Below, in pieces: positions 26,601-38,600 of a stretch of DNA of 64,000 bases. The position numbers were made by a program, and so were the translations under genes. The notes below the pieces were generated by a model. That model worked only from the letters and a program-made list of their open reading frames with translations. It did no database searches and had not been told where the DNA came from. This DNA is from Eucommia ulmoides (lineage: Eukaryota; Streptophyta; Magnoliopsida; Garryales; Eucommiaceae), in the NCBI GenBank assembly GCA_016647705.1, contig CM028338.1, forward strand, positions 18,993,577 through 19,057,576, written 5' to 3'. The stretch's first letter is position 1, and the number at the start of each line of letters is the position of its first letter.

Positions 26601-29600
26601 TGTAAGTATATAGTAATCCTATTATACACACACACACAATAGTACATATTCCGTCCCTAAAGGCGCTAATTTTAATTCAATACATTAATTTTGAATATCC
26701 TGTAGTTAGTTTTTATGCATTAATCATATAAACACATTTTGTTGAGAGTTTGTTATTTAGGCCCCATTTGTTTAGTGTTTTTGCTCCCAAATTCTTATTC
26801 CCGTTCCCACCCATAATTTTGAAATTTATGAGCAAAAGCATGTTTGATTAACAAGTTTTTATTCCCAAATATTCCTAGAATGTTGGGATTAATCCCAAAA
26901 TTCTTGGGATTTTTGAGAAACAAAAAATCATTGTTTCCATTCCTTCCCAACTTATTTTCGCTTAAAGGGATAAAGTGGGTATTTTTTAAATTCTTAATGA
27001 GATCCCCCCTTCAAAACTTATTAGCTTCAAATATAGAGAAGTGATTTTTTTTCCCATTTTTTTCACTTTATTCATCAATTTAGGTCAAGAGAAACACATT
27101 AAAGTACTTTTCTATTGTTATTTTATTTAGTTGTAATTGATCTTATAGATTTGTTTATAATTTGTGAAAATTGATTGTCTAAAAGAAATAAATAAGTCTA
27201 TCATTTACATTTAAAGTAAAATTAAAAATATATAAACGAGAAATACTGTTGTATCAAAATGGACTTCATTGGTTTTGTTCTCGTAAATTATGAAATAATT
27301 TATTAATCATTGTCGTTGCAAATGCATTTCTATTCGTAGAATTATTGAGAACAGAAACATAATTCTCATCCTATTTTTTGGGAGTAGAAACGGAAAAATG
27401 GAAACATTATCCAAACGCCACCTTAGCAATCAACAACGAGGACCAAGCACATGGTTCAAGGCACCGAGCTCCGTTGTGTCTCGAATCTCGATTGACAACC
27501 CCAGAAACGATGAGTCGAGCCCTCAACCCCAAGATGACCTGGGAGTGATGCCCATACACTCAACCATCAAGGAGCGGACTATTCGAATTGAAGCGCGACG
27601 GTACATGATGAGAAGATACATGATTTCACGTGGAAGAGCATCGTTCGTCGGTTAGGCATTCTGCGGGCAATTATCTTCGACAATGGGACGCAATTTGACA
27701 TTGTACTCCACACTAGCTTCTGCTCAGATCTCGGCATTCGCTCGCACTTCGCCTCCCGGGCCCTTCACGGTCTAATTGTCAGATTGAAGTGTCCAACATA
27801 ATAATACTCCATAATCTGAAGACCCGTTTGGACTAATGTAAGCTAGGTGGCTGAATGACCTACCTTCGATACTATGGACCTACCATATAACCAGTCAGAC
27901 ACCGACTAGCGAAACTCCGTACGTCATAACGTTCAGGTCAGAGGCTGTCATTCCAGTGAAGATCGAGATGCCAACTCTGAGGACAACTACGATGTTTGAC
28001 CCCATTGAAAATGAGGCCATGCTCGCTCTCAACCTCGACCTCTTCAAAGAATAGAGAGAGAGCCCAAGTTAAGCGAGCGGCCTACCAACATAAGACAATA
28101 TGGTACTGTAATTGGTGTGTTTGGTCATGCTTCTTTGAAATCAAGGATTGGGTCCTATGTAAGGAGCCTAAGTCAAGCAAGCGGCCTGCCAACAGAGGAA
28201 AATTCGGTACTACAATTGGCATGTCTGTCTATGCTCATTCGAGATCAGGGACTGGGTTCGACGCAAGGTCACTTTGGCCACCCGAAAAGAGGGGGTCAGG
28301 ACGCAGCCCAATCTGGGAGGGCTCGTACCGGGTAAAACCTGAATTGTGAGGCTGGGCATATATGACCTGGAGACCAAGGACAAGAAGGTGCTCAAATACC
28401 CCTGAAACACTGAACTTCTCAAGCACTATCATAGGAGAATGTAAAAAAATTCATTCTCTTTCCAAGTGTAAATTGTTTATCGATCAATGAAGTGTTCAGT
28501 GTTGTGACATCAATGTTGTATATATTTACAAACTCATTTGTGTTGGGATCGGTCCTCAGAAGAAACGCCTAAATCACGTGGACAAAATCCCAGTTAGAAC
28601 TACCGAGAGGGATCCGGGCCCTCTCCATAGGTCTGCAGTTCATACCTGGGGACACACCATGATCGTCCACCAAGGGCATGACATCGATAGGGTTCGAAGG
28701 CCTACAAAGAGAGTTGATCACCTCATAAGCCGACCACTGGTTAGGCGTTGAATGGTAGGGGAGCCCCTTATGTGGACATATATTGGGAGAACTTGAATTG
28801 GCTTAGGGATAAGCCAAGTAGAAATACCCCGACCACCTGGGGAGTGACCTATTGACGGCAACCTTGGTAAGGCTAGGCAACCAACCATAAGTAGGGGCAC
28901 GTTTGAACCCACGACCCAACCTTGGCTACTCCAGCTCGGGTCCTGGGCTGGAGAGTAGGAGCACCATGGGCCTAGACAGAACTAGACTACGGCCTGGAGA
29001 GCAAGATGCAGCAACAAGAATTTAAAGCAAAAACACAAAAAATAGTACACCGAGAACAACGAACAATCCAATTTTCAAAAAAAAATGCTTTATTTGTATT
29101 AGATATTCAGGTTACAAAAGGTGGGGTCTCTGACCTATTTACACGAGCACCGACAAACAAAGGCCAATTTACAAAAATTAAAAAAGAAAATATTTACAAC
29201 TCCTAAACTATTATCGAGCTGTTGATCGGCTACTCGTCGTCTTGGCTCGCGTGATGTTGATCATAGTGTCGTCTTCATCAGCCTAGTCATCGCCATCAAC
29301 ACCTCGGTGGTCGAGCCTCAGAGCTTCTCTATCCCCTTCTTCGACCTGATTGTTAGTGACCATAGACCGGTCACCATCCTCTTCTTCTCCCCCCTCGCTT
29401 AACTCCATATCGATCTACTCATAAGGGAAGTTGAGGAACTATTTTCGGAGGGACTGGAGGACTGTGTTGAAGCCATCTTTGATGATAGCAACAACAATCT
29501 AGGTCTTCGAGACCCGGTATTAGGGGTGTTCTCGACGAGTTTTCGTGATTTTGGGTCCCTGAACCGAGGTCCTCGATTTCTCTATGTTGGAAACCGCTCC

Positions 29601-32600
29601 CTGGAGGTTCGGTGTCTATACAGTGAATTAACCGACCATGTGGTTTTCATCGGTTTTTGGTGCGGTTTTGGTTTGGGACTGAAGATCAACAAAACAAAAA
29701 CAAAATCCAAATTGAAACCCTAAACGAACGAAAACGAACAAATCGATATACGAAATACTAAAACAAACAGATTTGTTAACCAGCAGAAATGAAAACGAAT
29801 GATTTTGGGACTGAAGATTACCAGAATGATTTGAAGGCTAGACCGGTAACGGCGGATAACAACGATCTATTGCGAATCTTGCGATTAGGGTTGCCATGGT
29901 GCGATTGGGGTTGCGATTTAGGGTTGTGATTTGTTCTTGCGGCTGGGAGGACGACGCGGCGGGGAGGACGAGGACATCGACGAAAGTTGCAATGGCGATT
30001 AGGGTTCGGCTGGAAAGAGAGAGAACGGAGATGAGTGACTGAGGTTGAGGTCCTTGAGGAAGAAGTGAGGACTGAGGCGGCTAGGGTTTCTACTTTCTAT
30101 CATGTTGTATATATATAAACGCCCAAAACGACGTAGTTTTGGGGGATCGGCGCAGTTCGGTGTGAACTGCAGTTCACGAGTCCTAAACCCACCAACTGAA
30201 CCGGGGTGCAATTTTTTGTGAAAAATAAACCAAGCAGGTCCCTTTTTTTTTTGCAGGGACGGTTTTTTTTGGTTGGTTTGGTTCGATTTTCGATTTTTTT
30301 GAACACCTCTATCCAGTATACGGGCCCTTGTTTCCACTGTTCCACCACAATACGGCAAGCCTCTTCCATCACAACCTTCTTTACCTCTTCGGCAGTGGTC
30401 AAGGCAGCGTCTAGGGCAACCCGGGTGCGTTTCAGCTCGAAGTCTGCCTTCGCCTTTAGCAACAGGGTTTGATCCCGCAGTTGGGCCACCGCAATCAGGT
30501 CCTGTTGGAGGTCCTTTATCTGTCAACCCATCTTTATCAAAGAGTCATGTTGCCGCTTAAGCCTCTACTTCAACCATTTGAACTCATTCCTCTCTGTTTT
30601 GCACTATTGCCAATCATCCATCCACAGCTTCGTGATGGTCATTGACCAATAGAAAGTTTGCTTGGTAAAATAAACGAGATGAGAAACAAAATACAAAAAA
30701 AGGGAAGTCAAGAAATCTTCTGAACACAAAGGACATAGTACGTACCTTGGTGACATCCTTGGAAGCGTTGCCACAAAGGATTGAGGGTCGGTCTACATAA
30801 GATTCTGGTAGTTCTCCAGAGGGAAGGTCTAGTGCGCAAAGCTTGGTATAAACTCTTGGTACTCCAGGAGGCACTGGTTGATGGGGAACCCGATGTCTGA
30901 CACCAAGAAATTCGAGTGGCCTTCTTATAGGCTCAGGTTAGCCCTTTCCGCCCGCGAGCCTCTCTTGTATCGATGTTTTTTGTGGAGGTGGCGTCGGTGC
31001 TTTCCCTTACCTTCATGCACCTTCCTCTTCCCTTTTCCTTGGGGGCGATATCCGTAGGCCGGGGGAAGGAGTCGCTTTGGAGTCATGCATTGCCACTTTG
31101 GTGGTCCGTTCTCTAATGGAGACCCCCGGCAGGGCCATTAGTCATGGTCGAGTGGTCGGTGGAGTAGTCAGGGTCTAACTCTGCCCCGGGCACCTGGTGC
31201 CGGGGCCCTAGGATTCGATGCTTCCTCCTCATCAGGCCAAGGCAACCCGTTCCATCACAACTCAGTTCATTTGTGTACAAATTGAGCAAAGTCAAAAACC
31301 AAAATTCTCAAAAGCAAGTAAGATGTATGAGTTATACTTACTGTTGTCCGAGCTAATCTCGTATGACCACTGGAGGTAGGAATGAAACTCGGTAATAGTA
31401 GAGGTCGTGTTTTTTCAATTTTAGCAAATCAATGTATGAGTTGAACTCGGTGTTCAGGATCTACTGCCGCAAGGCTTTGATCTTTGGGCTATCTGATTAC
31501 AAGTCCACCCTTAATGATAGAAATAAGGAAGGAATAGTAAATTATTAGCTTGGGGAAATTTCAAAGACAATACATAAATAAAGCTACCCCTTATAAACTA
31601 CTGTCTATTTCTTGGAAACGATGGTCATTTGGTCTTCATCATCCAGGCTAAACTCCTAGCCATTGCCATCGATGAAGAATAACATTTTCTTCCAGCCAAG
31701 GATGGACGAATCTAGACCGTGCATGAAAACGTTCCGGGCTGAGAAGTAGAACCACCCTCCACTGCTCAACAACTTCAGATAGAACAGAGCTTGAAAGAGG
31801 TTGATGTTAGGATTCACGCCTTTGACCCAGAAGATTAGGTACGCCACCACAATCAGCCAAACGTTATTCGGTGCCAGCATGGACGGGCACAAGCAGTATG
31901 CTCGACAGACTGCTCAAAAGAATCGATGTAGTGGGAACTGAAGCCTGCCCCCTAACTAGTCCATGAATACTGCGATGAACCCTTGGGAGGAGGTGTGCTC
32001 GATCGTCGAAGTCCAAGAGCCATACGAGGAAAGTCAGGATGGTGTAGTTGCTTCGAGTCTTCACCTGCTTCTCTGTTGTGAGTGTGGTCTTCATTGACCA
32101 GACTTAGACATGGTGATACACAACATAGAGTTTCGTATCTGGTGCTTAGCCGGACATTTGGCTTGCTTGGCTAGCAATGGGGATACTCTCTGGGACCCCC
32201 ACCCCCCACCCACCCCAAATCTACGAACACTTGAAGTCTATGGGTTCCGAGAACCTCCGTCCTGTCCAATCTATCGACCTCCATGCCCAAGAAACTATCG
32301 GCCAATACAATGTTGTCCGTCTAGAGTACGTGGACTAGGGGCATGGAGAAACGTTGCCTCTAAAGAGTTGGAGACCATCCACTAGACTGACGGGAAGCTA
32401 AAGACGTGGACTTCGATGACTGAGAACCTGCCGAAAAAGAAAAAGATTAAAAAGACATTTCGAGGAGTTGAATTATTTTATCGAGAAGTGTTCAAGAGAG
32501 TAGAAGTCTGTGAGTGCCGAATACCAGGGTGCTGTTGAAGGTTGAGAGAAAGAAGAAGTGGTAAATGAAGTCTGAGGACTCTCTTCATACAGTGGCCCCC

Positions 32601-35600
32601 AACAACTAGATTGAGGCAACCATCCAACGACCCAGATTAACCCGTCCAACAAGCCCGATAGGACGTCACGCATGTCAGGACGTGGTTGGCAGAGAAGGTT
32701 GTAGACGCCTTGAGATTTGAAATACCACCTCCAAGATTCATAGTTCCTGCCAAAACTGAGGCCAGCTCATCCTGGTCAGTCTTTAGTTTATCATAGGTCA
32801 GGGTCTCCCACTTGTGCTACTCCCAACCATCTCAGGTAGGGGGACAATAATTCCACATTACCATATGTGCATATTAGAACCTACCACCTAGCTCTGAAGA
32901 TCGATCTGTTTGTGCTAACCATCCAAGGCCATCTGCCACGCCTTCGCTCAGGCAACGACATGTCTGTCTCGGGTGCTGAGGGCCCTAATGCCAACCTCTT
33001 TGACAACGTAGTATACTACTGGGGACCCCTAGAAAGCCGTCCCAAACAGTGGACTAGGGGTGTCTTCCCTTATTCCTCGAGGGCCAAATCACCTAGGCCG
33101 TAGGACTTGTCCTATTCGACTAAGCAAACCATGCGTATTCGGATTCATCACTTGTTGGATTGGGCCTCTAATCCATGATTAAGCCCATACCTTTTTAGGG
33201 CTAACCCGACCACCAACGTCTATAAATACCATAAATTTATTGCACCAAGTGATGAGTTTGTCTTGAATACTTGAACTCTTAATCTTTTCTCGAGCTCTTA
33301 CCGTCAGAGGAATTTGGTTGGGCACACCGCAATGAGCCGTTGTGCAGGACACAACTCGGACTCTTGTAAGTAGACAGTTAGCTGATTAGGACCATGATAG
33401 ACCAATTATCAAATAGTTGAGTAAGTTGTTGAGAATGTTATATTTCCTCTTGGTTAGTTGAGTAAGTTGTTTAAATTTGTTAGTTGAGTTGTTAGAGGAG
33501 TTGGTTAGAGGAGTTTGTTAGTCTAAGTGAATAAATAGCAAGTGAAAGCTTGGAGGGAAACTACCGAAAATTTGGAAAGTGAATTGGGAGAGACCAAGCT
33601 CTCGAAATCCTAGAGTTGTTTACTCTTTTCTGTATTTTCTTTCGGTGAATTGGTGAATTCAATTACATTTTTCTCTCAATTTCTCTTCTCATTTCATTCT
33701 ATCGGTTTATGGTTGAGGGTGATTTATCAAATTGGTATCAAGAGCATATACCTGGGTATTGTTGTTCGACTATTGAAGACGATTGCACTTCGATCATTAC
33801 TCTGTTCATCATCGTCATCATTGATCCGTTCATCATCGATTTGTGATTTGCGATCTATTCATCGATCGTTGCCTTTTCGATTTGAAGATTCGATTATTCT
33901 TCAATTCGATTTTGCAATCTGCATCGGAGATCTTACCATTCATCTTCGATTTGATTTTGCGATCTGAATCAGAGATCTTGCGATTTTGCAATTCGATTTG
34001 ATTTTACAATTTGATTTTTGCGATTCGGATTTGCGATCTTACGATTTATCTTGCGATTTACGATCTTCGATTCGATTCGAGTTGTTTGAGCTTCCGACGG
34101 TCATCTTCGTCGTCGAGGACAGAGACGACACCATTCAGCTGTTTCGACAATCACTGCTCAGCTATTCTAACGCTCACCGCCAGTACTCCGATGGCGAAAA
34201 AGGTGTAGGGAAAGATTTGCATCAAAACCATTGACTGGGAGCTTGAAGAACCCACCATCGCAAAATCCAATACGCAGAGAAGGAAGAGAAGTTTTTTGAT
34301 TGCGTGACAGCTGGGAAACATCTCATAGATATTTTCATATCTTGAAATATTTACACTTTGCACCTGCACTTTGCAGTTTATTGACTACAGCCTGCAAAGG
34401 TTACAAAAAATTGCACTTTGCACCCTGCAGTTGTTTTGGCATTTGTGTTCGTTTTTGTTTGTCGTTACGATCATCGAGTGTAAGGACCGATCATCAATTC
34501 AAGTCTGGGAAGAGCAGTGACAATTTTGGGAAGACATGGCTCAAAAGAAAGTTGAAGCATTGGAGGAGAAGAGGGACCTCGTCCAGAAAGAGTGCCAGAA
34601 GGAGATCGATTTTGTTCGAACTGATGTGCACAGAATTCCAACGATTGAAATGAGGTTTGGTAATTTGGAGAAAACAATCGCTCATATGATGGGGACAATA
34701 GATCAATTGGTGCGAAGGGAGGACACGAGTTCTTCATCGAAGGTTGTGGAGAAGCAGAAGCAGTTAGAGATGGAGACTCAGACCATGGGAGGAGGAGTAA
34801 CGACAGAAGTGGTTGGAAATAGATCGTATAGGAGGTTGGAGCTACCCATTTCCACTGGGATTGATCCCGATGGGTGGGTTTTTAGAGCCGAACGATATTT
34901 CACGATAAATCAAATGAACGATGGTGAGAGATTAGAAGCAGTGGCTTTGGGCATGGAAGGGAAAGCCCTAGCATGATACCAATATGTGGAAGATAAGCTC
35001 AGATTTCATACCTAGAATGAATTCAAGTTGGCTTTTCTACACCGATTTCGATCGAGCATGGAAGGGTCACTTTGTGAGGAATTTTTGGCCATATGTCAAG
35101 AAACCACCGTCGAAGATTTTCAGGAACGCTTTGAGATCTTGGTGTCGCCATTGAAGAGACTATCGGATGAAGTGTTGGAGAGTACCTACCTCAATGGACT
35201 CCAGCCCCATCGATAAGGGTTGAGTTCCGATTGCTTAAACCTAGCAATCTGATGGAGATGATGGAAGCTCGTCAAATGATCGAAGATAAGAATAGGGTGC
35301 TACAAGCCACACGGGTCGGGTCAAGGTCCAACGGGTCGTGGAGCAAACAGTCGGGTTTGGGTTCGAGTTTAACTTACACGAGCCTTAAGTTTTCAACGGG
35401 ACAAAATTTCGCAGCGACGACGACGCGAGCACTGAACGATTTCGCACCACCATCGACGGCGACCACTATTCGCACAGAACCAGAACAGAAGAGGAACAGA
35501 CCGGAGGAGATTTTGGTGACATGGAAACCATCCGACGACCGGCGATACACCGACACTAAGTACCAAAGTCACCGCGAGAAGGGATTGTGCTACAGGTATG

Positions 35601-38600
35601 AAGAGAAATACTCTCCTGGCCATGTTTGTAAGAATCGACAACTTCAGGTACTTATTTTAGATGATTCTTGTTCAATTGAAAAAGTATGAGAGGAAAAAAT
35701 TAAAGGGAAAGAGCATGAGCTTGTAGAAGGGGCTATCGAATTATCTATGAACTCATTGATGGGTTTCACGAACTCACGCACCATAAAGCTACGTGGGGAA
35801 ATTGGGCATCAAACGGTGACTGTGTTGGTGGATTGTAGGGCATCGCATAATTTTATCTCTAAAGATGTAGTGCAGCGGCTGAACATACCATTAATAGCGA
35901 CCACAAAGTACAAGGTAATCATGGGAACACGAGGTGTGGTGAGCACCGATGGGATTTGCAAGGGAGTTTTGCTTTCCCTTCCTGAATAAGTGGTAGTTGA
36001 GGATTTTTTACTTCTGGAGTTAGGAAAAGAGGATGTGATTTTGGAGATGCAATGGTTGTCAAAATTAGGAGTTATGCAATTGAATTGGAAGACATTGACC
36101 ATGAAATTTACCTTGGGACGAACCATGGTAACATTGAAGGGAGAACCAGGACTATACGAAACGCAAATTTCATGTGTACCGTACAGTGTAAAGGGCATGG
36201 TTTTTTGGAACTTGGGTCACTAGCAGTACAGAACAAGGTTGACACTCAACTTCAAGCTAGGGACCACATCTTAGGAGAACTCAAATGCTATTTGAACCGT
36301 TCTCAGAAACGAATGAAGGATTATGCACAAAATAGAGTATGGGGGATTGGGTTTGAACACTCAATTTCCTACTGTTCACCTTGAGGACAAGATGAGAGTC
36401 CGAGGGGGGTATTGATAGACCAATTATCAAATAGTTGAGTAAGTTGTTGAGAATGTTCTATTTCCTCTTAGTTAGTTGAGTAAGTTGTTTAAGTTGTTAG
36501 ATGAGTCTGTTAGTCTAAGGGCATGTTTGATAAAAAAAAATAGGAGAAAAGACCTTTTTGGTCCTTGAAAGATAGCGAAAGTGTTTAATTGGCCCCTAAG
36601 ATTTGAAACTCGACACATTTGGTCTCAACATTTCAAAATCGTTCCAAATTGGCCCCTGAGGCAGATTCCGTTAAGTCAACTGACGGTCAACGTTTCATTA
36701 AGGGTATTTTAGTCTTTTTATTCAAAGGGGTTAATTTTAAAAAGTTATCTAAACTTAAGGGGTCAAAATATTTTTTTTTTCTGTTTCTTTTTATCATTCT
36801 TACCCAAATACTTTTAAATACTCTTCCTACCCCCATATTAATTGTTTATTCTTCATTGAAACTCAAATCTCGGAACAAATCTAGAACACAAATAGGACCC
36901 TTCTATATTGAAACAAAAATCTGGGAACAAATTTTGAAGCCGATGAATAGGACCCTCCGTATTCAAACAAACAAATTTCGTCGTCTTCTTCTTCGTCGGC
37001 AAATGTAAATATTGCTAAATTTGAACGTGTAATTTCAACAATAAATTTATGGAAACGAAACAGAATTTATGGGAACAACAAATTTATGGGACTGAAACAA
37101 CTTTTTTTGTTTTGGAAATATGATTTGATTTTTTTTTCATTAAAAGGGGAATTAAAAACTCCAAGGAATACAAAAAGAATGACATATTCAACCAAACCAA
37201 ATACAAACATCTATGAAAGAGGAAATAAGAGCAAAACTAAGAGATAATTCCATTATATTCTAAGAATTTTGTGCTAAAAATAAGGGAGTACAACATAATC
37301 ATATTTTTTTTTGGCTCCCATATTAAAACACAACATCAATACCAAAATGAACATCATCACCAAAATGAACATCAACACCAATGAACACCGAAATCGAAAA
37401 CGAAGAACACCGCCGAAATCGAACCTTGGGGTTTCGATTTCGAAATCGAAACAGGAAATCGAAATCGATACCGGAGAACATGGCACGAAGAACGCCGCCG
37501 AACACCACCATCAAAATGACGAACACTGTCGAAATCAAACCTTAGGGTTTTGAGTTCTATTTCAAAATCGAAACAGGAAATTGATTTCGATTTCGAAATC
37601 AAAATCGAAGAACACCGCCACCAAAACAACAAACACCATCGAAATCGAACCTAGGGGTTTTGATTTCGAAATAGGGTTTCGATTTCAAAATCGAAATCGA
37701 TTTGGGATTCAATTTCGAAATCGAAACCCAAATCGAATTTGGGTTTCAATTTCGGAACGGTTTCGAAATCGAAATCGAAGAACACCACCGAACATCACCA
37801 CGGTTTCGAAATCGAAATCGAAATAGGGTTTCAATTTAGGTTTCGATTTCGATTTCCTAAATCAAAACCTTTTTCGAAATCGAAATCAATTTGGGTTTCG
37901 ATTTCCAAACCCAAATCGAACCACGGTTTCGATTTGTTCGATTTGGGTTTCTAAATCGAAACCCTGTTGCGATTTGGGTTTCGATTTCGAAATCAAAACC
38001 CAAATCGATTTCGATTTTGAAATCGAAATGGAAATAGAGAACAAGACGAAGACGACTCACGTGATGGAGACGACGAAGACAACGCAGGTGATGGCGAAGA
38101 AGACGAAGACGACTTCGACCTCCACGATCTTGGTTACGCCTGGATGAATTTCCACGGCGTGAGCCCTGACATATTGTCCGCCGTCGACGAAGTCGTCTTC
38201 GACCTCCGCGACGACTCGGAATCCACTAGAGCTCTCGTCGATCGATACGTCGGCGTCTTCATTTGGCTGCTGTTTGGTTCGGCGGTGCGTCCGGCGGTGG
38301 TGATTGTTCGGCCGTGCTCGGTGGTGCAGAGAAACGAAGGAGCCAAAAAAAGCCAAAAAAAAATAGAGAAAAAAAAAGAAGAAGAAAATGGTTTGGGAAA
38401 AAATATTTTGACCCCCTTAGTTTAACAACATATGCAAATAGACCCCACTAAATTAATAAGAATGAAATGACGCATATACCCTTGGCCAAATGTCATGTGC
38501 TTGTCACATGACTTTTTCCATCCAATTCCCCCAAATTTTATTAACAGAACCCGACCCAAACCCGACCCAAGGGCCAATTTGGAACAATTTTGAAATGTTG

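Noticed and set aside
37274-38060. Several 60-86-codon frames on both strands
   Set aside because: Produced by the self-complementary GATTTCGAAATC track.
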